Shown here: positions 46,450 through 56,927 of the stretch, piece after piece | How positions within the stretch are numbered: the first letter of the stretch is position 1 | Layout: the number at the start of each line of letters is the position of its first letter | DNA from: Chlorophyllum brunneum | Taxonomy: Eukaryota > Basidiomycota > Agaricomycetes > Agaricales > Agaricaceae | Assembly: GCA_963576785.1 (NCBI GenBank) | Contig: OY756148.1 | Coordinates: 248,001-312,000, forward strand | Length of the DNA: 64,000 nucleotides | Direction: 5' to 3' | Notes under the pieces: model-generated | What the model saw: only the letters and a program-made list of their open reading frames with translations | Database searches by the model: none | What the model was told of the DNA's origin: nothing | Translations under genes and position numbers: made by a program

Positions 46450-47347
46450 TCAACCTAAGAAGTCTGTTTCGCCCTTCTTGATGAATACGTCAAGTCCTTG
46501 CTCAACGGGAGTCTCCCCTCCAACCATGTCTATACCTAGGCCTGCAGCATCTTCGCGGTCAACCAATAGGGCAAGAACTTTTGCCACATCGTCTCTCTGC
46601 AAGGTGTTAGAAAAATCTTACTGCAATGTTGCAGTCTCACCGAAACAGTAGGTATTAGGTGTGTCCGGCCAATTGAAGCCTTTCCTGTTCCAGGTTCGTT
46701 GTTCAGACCTCCAGGCCTCAAGATGGTCCATTTAAACGTAGTCCTTTGGGCTAGGTTCTTATCCGCCTCATATTTCCAGTTCATATATGCAGGTATAGCA
46801 CTTCGACTACGCTTAGATCTTGCGATATCCTGCTCATCCTGTCCTCAACTCTGTAATTCAGTATCCTTTCCACTCTTATTCTAAGTCGGTCAAACTCACA
46901 TAATGCTCAGGAACCTTCTCCGGGTCCCTTACATCAATAGCAGAAACTAAAACCAATCTGGGCTTCTTCCCATCGACCTTCTCGAGCGCATCAAATACCT
47001 TCAGAGCACCTTCATAATCAACCTTTTTCGTACGCTCTGGGCCACCTTTACCGCCTGCTCCAGCGGAAAAGTATACAACGTCCTCGCCTTGTAATGCGTT
47101 TGTGAACTCGGATTCGGGTGAGTCTTCGAGGGAGAGGATGAGAGGGTTTGCTCCTGTGGCTTTGACATCATCTACGTGTTCTGGATTCCGAATTACGGAT
47201 GTAACTGTGTGCGTTTGGGAGAGGAGGCGTGCGAGGCGAAGGGAGACCTATGTGTGAAAAGGGCTGGATTATGTCCCTCGTAATCAAGTGAGTGCTTTTC
47301 GGATGTACATTACCGTGGCCACCGATAATCGTGACTTTCTTAGCCAT
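46450..47347 (-). CDS. NAD(P)-binding Rossmann protein, atypical SDR / NmrA-like
   Basis: Four exons (47347-47309, 47247-46900, 46838-46641, 46596-46450) sum to 732 nt, or 243 residues. The protein starts MAKKVTIIGGHGNVSLRLARLL, with the dinucleotide-binding strand and a glycine-rich loop GGHGNV at residues 9-14. It continues with SVIRNPEH, VVYFSAGAGG, the helix DEQDIARSKRSRSAIPAYM, KWTILRPGGLNNEPGTGKA (the atypical-SDR floor motif) and GGETPVEQGLDVFIKKG at the end. Such proteins bind NAD(P)H and act as oxidoreductases or redox sensors. The classical YxxxK catalytic pair is not evident (NWKYEADKN is a partial match), so activity is unknown. It is likely cytosolic; no signal peptide is seen. 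The joins are phase-consistent with GT..AG ends. Confidence 0.92.
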
Positions 47348-49051
47348 GTCGCACAGGTAAACGCGATGTTTGTGAGTATATGTGTGTGGGCAAGTTATCG
47401 GAAAGGGGATTCGAAAACTGTCCCGGTTTTATCTAAGTGCTTAGACATCTTTTCACGCCTCAGCTTCCGCGCCCGTCTGGACATACCCACGTGAATTATA
47501 TTTTCAGATCGATTGGATGCGATTCGCCTCGTCAACGGTCCGATATATCAGTTTGGGCCTAGTTTTGAGCGAAGACGTTGGGCTTGAAGTAATATTTCTT
47601 TCGAAAGGCTCGGCCACAACGGTTCTCCAGTTAAACCGTGTACCTGTCGTCATTATATCACAATGACATGGAGATTAATTGGTTCAAAATTGCGCCGGCC
47701 TGGTTTTTCCTAAAAAGTGATGTTTTTGTTTGGCTATTTCAGTCTCCTGCCAGATGGAGGCCAGAGAAGTACACCTTGGGACAAGCCTATTTATGTGCTG
47801 GAAAGGATCCAACATGGGTCAATCATCAACGTTCAATGCCGTACGCCCACTAACCCTTGTCCAGCGATAACATCAGGTGCAAAACTGCCGGTAGCGGTAC
47901 TTCTCCTCTCCGACTCAAGAGCAAGACGGTTAACTTCATCTATGCAAGTTGGCTCAGCGTTCATCTCGGAGATCTCAAATGCAGGAGACTTTCGAGCAGG
48001 CCATCAGTCCAAATGTTCGTTTAAATGCTACTAGGACTAGAAAACGAAATAGGCTCAGCATAATGATGTGAGGTAGGTAGGAGAGGTGGAGATAATTAGG
48101 GCTTTCGAAATTCCCCTAAGCGCTAGTAGAAAACCTCACTTTAACTTCCAAGCTGCTGGAGCTGTGCGTGTCCGTTGATAAGGATAAAGTCTGCCCTGGT
48201 GTGGAGCACTGTTTCTCCGGTTTGTTCCTGGAGAATCAGCAACAATATCATGGGACCTTATCGACCCAAGTCGAAGAGTTCTGGGCCACCATGACAATCC
48301 TCAGAAATCACTCTCGTGGGGTTTAGGTATTGAATTTGTCGACAGTCTTGTCGTTGGGGATGCGCTACCCATTTTCACTTGGTACTCCCGGTTACAATCG
48401 ATCCATGGAGGATCCGCCTGGGTCCCTTCGTACCCTTTATACAAGGGCACTGAATAAATTTTCCACTCAACTGCGAGATCTTCTGGCTAGAGACCCAGGG
48501 CCCTATTCCACTCTCAAAACGATCCAGCCTGGTGTTTCCATGTCCACATTGTTCACTTGGTTGATGTTCCGGGTAAACCATTTTCTACGTATCGTTTGGC
48601 GAATACCTCCATGCTGAGTGAAAATGGGGCCACAAAATGCCGTCCATTTTGATGCACATTCTGACGCACGTGTTCAGTTGTGGAGGTAGAAAAGAGCTGA
48701 GGGCAACAGGTGAGCAGTCAAGATGTACCATGGCCCTGGTAATTGAACAGCCGATAAGTATCGCACTCGCACCTACTATTTTATCCTGGTCTGGGCTGGA
48801 TTTCACCAGTGCCAATTGTCTGAACGGTAAGTTTCTTCGGAGGGCCGGGTCAGACGGCATGCCCAACGGATAAATTTGCGTAAAATGAGCGGGTTCAAGT
48901 CCATAGCATACATAGAGATGAAGATACATAAAACAAGAAGAACACCCTGGTACAGGACTATGTCGATCTGTGCAAACAAACACTGAGATGAGAAAATACT
49001 TCAAATGCAAGAAATCGTGGGCTAGCCCTTCATTTGGTCCCCTTGCCAGAT
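47348..49051. other. Intergenic; no confident gene
   Basis: About 1.7 kb. The plus frame at 48330-48617 and minus frame at 49088-48585 have no recognisable features. The left end should contain the promoter of the NAD(P)-binding gene and the right end the 3' UTR of the hydrolase. Confidence 0.45.
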
Positions 49052-50346
49052 TTATGCCGTAGCTTCCTGGAAGCCTACGGTAAACCAATCGATAATTAGA
49101 TTGGTCGTATCTCCCCCCTTCTCCCCGACTGCGCAGCCCACCATGGGGTCATTGTGGATGCCATCTGAGATATCTAGCTTGACGTGCGAATGGAAGTTGT
49201 CAAAGACGGACTGGAACCGGATTATCTCATTCTTTAGACATTCCTCTTGACCCGCGGTAATGAGGACGCGGTCAACAAAGGCGTCAACGCCCTTCCACCA
49301 ATCTTCTTTTGCGCTGTTGGGTTCAACATAGTCAAGATGTTTCGCAGGGACTGGTCCGGTTACCGCCGAACCCCAGTACTTGAGTGTAGCCGCACTGAGG
49401 AAATCAGTAGGATCACCGCTGCTCAGAGTCCCGAAGGTATCCGAGAGGTCCACCCAGGGGGACATCAGATACGCGCCCTTGAATGGCGCAGGGATAGATA
49501 ATGGTGGTACAAGCTGAGCTTCGAGGGGGTGCAAGAGGTGTCCGAGAATTTGGAGGATTAAATTACCGCCTGCGGAATCGCCAATGAGTTGCATATTTTG
49601 GGGGTCGACACCGAGGTTCATGAGATGATTGATGGCTGTCACAGCTTGCTTGAGTTGCGTGGGAAAAACACCCACGGGTACAAGACCTAGCGGGAAAATA
49701 CGTTGATACCATGAGCTACTCAGATGCCGAGTGGAGTGTGGCTGTATACTTACTGTACTCGAGTAAAACAACAGATACATTGATACCGCGCTCCCGGAGG
49801 ACAGTACGAATGTGGTTGAGGAATTTGAGAGCGAAGACACCGGGAGGTAACAAGTAGCCACCTCCTATTTACGAAGCGCCCATATTAGTGTACCCGTTCA
49901 ATACCGAATGGAAATATGGATATGACAAGGCCGTTGGTGACCAATTGACGAAATCCTTGTAAGGTGTCCACTCACCGTGAAACCATATGATGACTTTGTC
50001 GAATCCGCGCTCTCCGATCCAAAGCAATTTCGCGTTTTCACCAATTTCGTCCACGATAGGTTCCTGCTTGCTCTGCTTACACCAACTGTTGTATATGCCT
50101 CTGGTCGTACCGGAAAGTTGCTGGAGCTGCCTGATGTTGAATGATGTAAGCACGTATCTTAGCCCGCGATCGACAACGAGGCGTTTCTTGCTCTTAGTGC
50201 GACTCGATTTGAACAGGAATGTCCAAATGATGATGATAGCTGTTCACCGTTAGTAACCGAAACTCCAATTAGTCTCCAGCGGACGCAGGGATATTGTTAC
50301 ACTAACGGAGTGGAAGAAGCTTAAACAACATAGTGACCTTGTCCAT
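49052..50346 (-). CDS. Alpha/beta hydrolase, HSL / steryl-acetyl-hydrolase type, membrane-anchored
   Basis: A serine esterase with one N-terminal membrane helix. Four exons (50346-50307, 50239-49976, 49864-49754, 49686-49052) sum to 1050 nt, or 349 residues. After MDKVTMLFKLLPL comes the helix IIIIWTFLF and the basic SSRTKSKKRL, consistent with an N-terminal anchor. The oxyanion-hole motif is WFHGGGYLLPP (about 98-108; its HG|GG codons are split by an intron). The nucleophile is Ser in LIGDSAGGNLILQ (about 170). SPWVDLSD follows, the acid residue is probably in the VLITAGQEE region and the histidine is in SDGIHNDP. This order (HGGG, GDSAGG, late D and H) fits the hormone-sensitive-lipase group that includes fungal steryl deacetylases. 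The substrate is not known. It lies on the same strand as the acylaminoacyl-peptidase gene, 570 bases away, but there is no evidence of shared function. Confidence 0.93.
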
Positions 50347-50914
50347 CGTGGAGGGCCGAGCATACTGTGCTGCTCTCGGTAGCAACGGAGAGATTTCCGA
50401 CATCGTACGACGTCAAAGTTGGTGGGATACGAAGCAAATTGTGTCGCAATTCGGAATTGAACGTATGAGCAGGAAAAGGGGGGGAACAACAACGCAGATT
50501 GCTCAAGGATGTTGCTTTTTGTTAATAATACAGATGAGAAAGGTGGGTCCTCTTTGGGTGTGGGGGAAAATTGGAACTTCGGCTTCCCGTTCACATGCCA
50601 AGGGCCATTGACTAAAAGGGTTAAGTATGTCACCCCTGATGAGATCACCGGCACGGACGGGAAATTGACAAGTCCGTCAATTTCAATGATGCCATTGGTA
50701 GGTGGCCCAAAAGAACCTTTCTCTATCGCCGCGCGTTAGGGGCAGCAGCTCTAAATCGTGTTGGCATTGAATGCACGCAGCCTGGCTATTCAAAAGAAGC
50801 TTAAGAGTCCTTATATCAGAATCTCGCGGGTCGAGGGCACAATACCGGGTATCATTTTTGTCTTGTACATCCAGTAGCTGGTGAATTGAAGTCGGAGGGC
50901 ACATATACTAACTG
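50347..50914. other. Intergenic between two minus-strand hydrolase genes
   Basis: This holds the 3' flank of the peptidase and the promoter of the HSL-type hydrolase. Short antisense frames (for example plus 50333-50611) are not supported. Confidence 0.5.
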
Positions 50915-53460
50915 TCATGAAGTCTCCTTCCTGCCAAATTTCTTCAACCAGTCGCGTCCCGCCTCCCATCCAACTTTGGCGGCCTCAACTCCATCAAGTG
51001 GATGACCTTCTCCATCAAAGATCAGAATCTCGACCTTCTCACCCGCCCCCTTCAACAGATGGTAGAATCCGATGCCTTGCGTAGGTGAAACGCGCTGGTC
51101 TGATGCGCCAATCAGGAGTAAGACTGGAAGAACGCGCTTGGATTTCTCGACTTTCTGGGACCGCTTCTTCAGGTATTCGACAAGGGCTGTCGATGGAGAA
51201 GCCGCGTACAGCTCTTCGAACATGCGAGGGGTAACGTGTGGCGCAGTACCGACAGGCGTGGTTGGAGGTCTCAACGTGGTGGATAGGTCGCTGAGTGGAG
51301 CGGATGACTGAACGGGGAAATCAGACTGGAAGCCAAACTCTGCAAAGTACCAATCCGGAATATCGGTACCAGGGATTTCTCCACAAGTTATTACGGGGTT
51401 GCGAAGAATGGCGGCACTATAAACATCCGGGTAGCGACTGATGAGATGCGCTGCAATGAAACCGCCATGACTTCCTCCCATGATGAAGATTTCTCCTTCT
51501 CCAAGTCGTGCCAATTGTAAATCGTTTACTACATACAGTGTTGAGGCATGAACATCTTCAACGTCGAGGGTTCCACATTTGCCTAAGAGCTTGTATACAT
51601 TATCTTGTCCATACCCAGGGGTACCTGTGTAGTTAGGGAATGAAAGGGTATCTGCGGGCAGGGTCACCCCAAGGCTCTTTTGGTAACAGGAATGGTACGT
51701 ACAGCCTTCCAGCACTAATGCAGCCGCCGAGGGTGAAAATGCAGTCGTGGCAGCGGCATGAGGTCCACCATGTGGTAACGTTATCAGTGGTGGGGGCTTT
51801 TCTTGTGCCTCATCGCGTGTGGATCGGACGACGATGGTTTCGACAGGGTAACGATGAGGTATTGTATGAATGGTGGTGCGGATAGTTTCCAAAGCCAAGT
51901 ACACTCAAAAAACGTTTTTCTCAGCCATTTGAGGCAGAGGTTGGGACTTTTAATGCACATACCATCAGGAGCGATGTTGGGTTGATCTAAGATTGACCAC
52001 TGAATACCCTTGTCCGAAAGAACGCCCATAAGAACCTGATATGGTACAGCCGGTGAACTTCTTGAACATATGATACGGTTCTTGCCGTCTGTCGTTAAAA
52101 GCGTCCAACTAAAAAGATCTGGGGGTTATATCAGCGCTGGGAGCGTCATTATTGTTGATATAACTAACCTGGACCAGGCGGTGTAAGATGCTTGATGATA
52201 CCGTTTTCCAGTGAGATGGAGAGGATAGTAGTTCGTGATCCCCACTGTGACTGGGTGATGAGTTCCACGGAGTTTTGACCTTGTTGCAGGAAAGGACGAG
52301 AAGGCAAGTTAAACAACGGATAAAGACCTGGAAATTCGGTTTCCGTGGCTCCTGGGACGGGAACAATCGTATGTGCTTTGGGAGAAAGGCCCGGAGACCC
52401 GGCGTCAAAGGAGGTTATATCTAAGGATTGCAGGGATGTAGTCGAGATGTGGGGGCCCCCAGCGTTAGATGATAACCAGTACAGAGTGCTCTTCGAGTCC
52501 TCCTCCAAAATACGTGGAGAGCGACATGAATTCTGATCACTGATCTTGCGAGCGGAGTGGATAGTCAGGTTATGTTTTCTTTCGTCGTTGTTATCGTTAT
52601 CATCCTCGGTTTGTTTCTGGAATTGTAACTCCCAGACACCGAATGGGCGGTTGAAGCAGCCCTTGACTCCGAGGAGCCTCCCGTTTGGCATATATTCGTA
52701 TCCCGTAGCAAATAATACGTTTTCTTCTATATTTGAGGAGAAGACCCCCTGACCATATAAGACGTCACCGTATTCGGACCGAATTTCGTAAAGTGCTGGT
52801 TTCAGGGTCGACAGATTTGGATCCATTGGAGCTCTCCACCGCAGCAGAAAAAAGCGAGGTTGTTTCTTTCCCCCAAAGCCCTCTCCAAAAGATGGTTTGT
52901 AGCGAAATTTCGCATAGGGATCGTCGGCTGTAGTTTGGGGTGCATTCGCCTCGGCCGTGTATAGAAAGGCCGTTTCGGAGGGGGAGAATGCCAAGGTGGA
53001 TAGATATTCTGGGTATTTGGGAAACTAATTATAAGTCTGGTTGATTGTGATAAAGTACTGCGAGTTACCGTCAAGATAGAAAGCCTGATGGTGGTCCGAC
53101 ACTTCGAAGGACACGTCGAGCCTGTTATCGAACCAAATTTCCAAGTACCGTTTGGTCGAGGTCGCCTGTTTTGTTTCGCGAAGGTTTGCACGGTAACGAT
53201 AAGATGGAGAGATGACAGATGCGACAATCTCTCCGAATTCCTGGAGAGGGAAGTTTCCTGGCGCATTTTCATTAAGGAGTACAAGTTTATTTAGCGTCTT
53301 CTTAGTGTTCGAGACATGGTTTTGGGCAGTGTAGGTGATCTGGACCGCTGTTTGGTTGTAGTTGAATCTTAATTCCTTCGATTAAAGCAAGAAGTATACC
53401 ATCATTGTTCAGAAATGTTGCAGATAGAGGGACTGGGATTTCAGCAAGCTGGTTGTACAT
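50915..53460 (-). CDS. Acylaminoacyl-peptidase (acylamino-acid-releasing enzyme, S9 family)
   Basis: This cytosolic serine peptidase removes N-acylated residues from short peptides. The start is taken at ATG 53460 (MYNQLAEIPVP), matching family N-termini. A beta-propeller region follows (LVLLNENAPGNFPLQEFGEI, LAFSPSETAFLYTAEAN, YGQGVFSSNIEENVLFATGY). The catalytic domain has PPLITLPHGGPHAAATTAF (about 51795), the nucleophile in GEIFIMGGSHGGF (about 51484-51470), the aspartate in LLIGASDQRVSPTQG and the histidine in DGEGHPLDGVEAA. It ends WLKKFGRKETS. Most junctions are plain GT..AG. One is unresolved: between IPVPLS and ELRFNYNQTAVQ (about 53370-53420) the only GT donor gives a frame mismatch, while a GC donor (GCAACA) after PLS restores phase. 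It is divergent from TDP1, with 135 bases between start codons. Confidence 0.9.
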
Positions 53461-53595
53461 AACTGAGTACTGAGCCGTGAGAGGTCCCTGCAGCCCGTCA
53501 AGGTCGAATAAATTGGCTGCCACTTTAGGCACACAAATCTGACCCGTGTCTGGATCACGTGCTCTTTCAGCGCGTCTCTTCCCAGAGCAGCTAAT
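53461..53595. promoter_or_regulatory. Compact bidirectional promoter
   Basis: Only 135 bases separate the ATG of the acylaminoacyl-peptidase gene (minus, 53460) from the ATG of the TDP1 gene (plus, 53596). Both 5' UTRs and core promoters must fit or overlap here. It contains CACGTG-like ATCACGTGCTC near 53551-53561 (an E-box-type hexamer) and no obvious TATA box. Confidence 0.7.
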
Positions 53596-56212
53596 ATGAG
53601 CAAGCACGACGCGATGCACAGCGAAGACGAAGATCTTGCGAGGTATGTCTTAATCGCATACTCACACAGTATGAATATTATGTCATAAATCATAAAGAGC
53701 AATTGCCCTGAGCTTGGAAGAAAGCCGCTCTTCAACAAAACCAGAAGTTATTACTATCGACGACGATGACACCGGAAGTGATGGAGACACGCGATATCGA
53801 GCTGATCTGCAGAGAGCGCTAGAAGCTTCCAAGGCTGAAAGCCAAGAACGCTCGTCCGTCCCATCATCATCGGCACCTGGTCCGAAGACAGAACAGTCCA
53901 TGCCAGGTCCCTCTTCCTTCCTGGCCGAACGTGCCAAACTAGAAAAGGAACGACTTGAAAGACAGAAGAGACTAAGAAGCGAAGCTGGTCTAAGCGATAA
54001 TAAGGCAAATCAGCACGATGCTGACTCTGACACTGATAGCGATGTCAGCATGGATGAACGGCCAGCCAAGAAACAGCATCTTTCGACCCCATCCCAGGAC
54101 AAGTCGATCCCTCTTAGTTCGGCTAGCGTTTCTGGTGCTTCTGGTACAGAGATATTCTGGGACGGTGAACTCCGCCAAACCGCAACGAGATTCGCGGAGC
54201 CACGCAGGGATGGTCAGCGGACGTTCAGGTTAACAGAGGTGCTAGGAAATGTATGTCCTGGTCGAGTTATTGTGCCCTCGAGACTGATTCTACCATATCA
54301 GAAGTCAGACTTAGCCTTCGCCATCCTGTCTTCGTATTCTCTCGACTTCCCTTGGATCTACGAGTTTTTTGACCGCTCGGTTCCCGTTATCATGGTCGCT
54401 CAGCCAGATGCGACTGGACAGGCTTCAATCAAGTACACTTTCCCGACTTGGATCAAGACCACACCTCCACTCCGCGGGGGTTTTGGATGCCAGCACATGA
54501 AGGTTAGCTAGATTCAATGTCGCTTCCTCGCTCGCAAACGCTGATAAACCTCCTCGTAACAGTTTATGCTCGTGCGTGACGCGGATCTGAATCCATCAAT
54601 GAAAACTCACGTCATCATAGTTATTTTATAAAAATGGTCGATTACGAGTCGTGATCTCGACTGCAAATTTGATCGCATATGACTGGCGTGACATGGAAAA
54701 CGTATGTGCACGTCCTCCGCAATGGCCAAGTCTCATGCAAGTCACTAGTCAGTCTGGGTCCAGGATTTACCACTGCGGCCAAAACCTATACCACACGATC
54801 CCATAACCAGTGATGACTTCCCGTCTATCATGCAACGGGTGTTGTACGCTGTCAATGTGACTTCCGCTTTGAGAACACTACTTCAAGAACATGTGAATTT
54901 CCTTCGCCTCGGCCATGTACATGCAGCTCACTCGTGGTATTCAGTCCAATATCCCCCTCAAAACCATCGACGATCTACGCATGCGGTGGGACTGGTCTAA
55001 GGTTAAGGCTCACCTTGTGCCTTCCATCGCGGGAAAGCATGAGGGGTGGCCAAATGTCGTAAAGTGCGTTCGACTATATCACCCACAGAAAATAGTCCGA
55101 TCAATGTGATGGATCCAGAACAGGGCATCCGCGACTGATGATGGCCGTTCGAAAAATGGGGCTCCGGACAGGTAAAGGTCTCAGGAAGGATAACCTCACA
55201 ACTGAATGTCAGGTTAGTCGACGTCCCTTTACCGCGGAGGGGTGGGCTTTTCATTGCCGTCTTTTCCGCGCTCAATAGGGTTCGAGTTTGGGCAATATCA
55301 CTACACAATGGGTGAATGAATTCCACTGGTCTGCAAGAGGAGAATCTGCCGAAGATTGGCTTGACGAGCCGAAGAGGCGTCGCGAGAAACTCCCTTATCC
55401 TCCCGTGAAAGTTATTTTTCCGACGAAGAAACATGTTCAGGGAAGTGCCCTTGGAGAACCGGTGAGTAACATGATGTCACCTACCCCGCACAATTTGTAT
55501 ATAATGTCGTTTCATGATCCCTTGATAAGGGAGGTGGCACTATTTTTTGTAGAAGGAGACAATGGGCAACGAAGAATTTTCCCAGAGACAAGTTCCATAA
55601 CTCCAAGAGCAAAGGTGGCCCTGTGCTCATGCACTCGAAGGTACTCATTACATTGATCCATAATTCTCCCACAGTGCTCAACTCTTGCCCAGATGATAAT
55701 AGCCACAATGCAACGGACATCTTCCGCCGCGGTCAAGTCAAACGGAGAGGTATCCGATACAGAAGACGATAGTTCGGACGAAGAGGTCAAGATCATCGAG
55801 CCGGCTGCCGGTTGGGTTTATGTTGGTTCACATAATTTTACTCCCTCAGCATGGGGTACTTTGTCTGGCAGTGCCTTCAATCCTATTTTGAATGTGTGTG
55901 TCTCCTCGGATCCAGGACCCTTATCAAACCCTGACGACGTATATGCCCTTGGTCCAGATTACCAACTACGAGATTGGTATTGTCTTCCCTCTCAAAGATG
56001 AAGCCGAGGCAAATCGTGTCGCATGTTTTGAACGACCCCCGCGGAAGTACACGCCTGGTGTCGATGAACCTTGGGTAAGGAACATTTATTCTCATATTTA
56101 CCATTGTATGACTGAACCGCGGTCATTTTTCCTCCGAACATCCCTGTTCAACATCTCACAGATTCAAGAAGAATCCGTATATCATCAACCAAAAGCAATT
56201 GAAATTGAATGA
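53596..56212 (+). CDS. TDP1: Tyrosyl-DNA phosphodiesterase 1
   Basis: TDP1 hydrolyses 3'-phosphotyrosyl links left by trapped topoisomerase I in nuclear DNA. The first exon (53596-53642) joins 53698 to give DEDLARAIALSLEES, a ubiquitin-interacting-motif pattern. A second UIM-like helix, LQRALEASKAES, follows. After an acidic linker comes the catalytic core: the first HKD motif CQHMKFMLLFYKNG (exon to 54502, a nine-base exon at 54563-54571, next exon from 54621), then STANLIAYDWRDMEN, RGIQSNIPLK and VNEFHWSARG. The second HKD motif is VLMHSKMIIATM (intron after HSK), followed by WVYVGSHNFTPSAWG. It ends IEIE at 56212. An acidic insert (DTEDDSSDEEVK) lies between the second HKD and GSHNF. Both catalytic His/Lys pairs are present. 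Some central splice sites are approximate. The UIM reading is from pattern only. Confidence 0.94.
54563..54571 (+). other. TDP1: Nine-base micro-exon of TDP1
   Basis: TTTATGCTC (Phe-Met-Leu) lies between introns 54503-54562 and 54572-54620. It supplies the residues directly after the first catalytic His-x-Lys. Its flanks are AG before and GTGCGT after. Confidence 0.75.
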
Positions 56213-56927
56213 TGTACATAGTCGTAATGTTTGATCCCTCTGCAGTATCCGATCATCTACATTTTACCAGCAATCTTTGTATATATTCTTTTTGCAACTT
56301 GGGATCATTCACACTCCATATTACCCACCTCAAGCCGTCGGTCTTTGACAACCAACAGGCAGATATTTTATCTGTGCAAAAATTTTCAAATTGATGATCG
56401 CGTCAAGGCTGAAACACGCTCCTCGAAGTATTGTTGACCGTTGGATTTTTGATACATCGCGTCTGTTTGGGGTATTTTTAGCCCCGCTGGTGATCAGATA
56501 CCGTGATTCCCATTCAAGAGGAGAGAGTTGTTACACTCGCTGGAGAGTCCCATTTTGGTATATACGGAGTAAATGGGAGCACTGTGTGGATAATGAAATC
56601 CAAACAGCTAGATATTATTATATCTATTGCATTATGCATAGTACAGGGTACAAGCGTTGGAGGGTTGTGGTGTATGTTGTGAGAGGGTATGTAGTGCTAC
56701 AGACAAATGCATCCACAGGGGAATGAACTAGGGGGGGAGCGAAATACTACTACTAATAATTCAACGATATTAGAGAATATGCACGAAAATATTGGAGTCG
56801 ACCAATGATGCGTCTTTTTTGTAAAGTAAGAAGAAGAATGGTGAAATAAATAAATAAAATATAGACAATTGCAAAACGAATCCGCCGGAAAAGAAAAGCC
56901 CAAAACAGGTATTGTTGATGTTGTTGT
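56213..56927. other. Convergent intergenic region
   Basis: This lies between the 3' ends of TDP1 (plus) and the adenylate-forming enzyme (minus). It is AT-rich, with no supported gene; the plus frame 56391-56726 lacks any feature. Confidence 0.55.
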
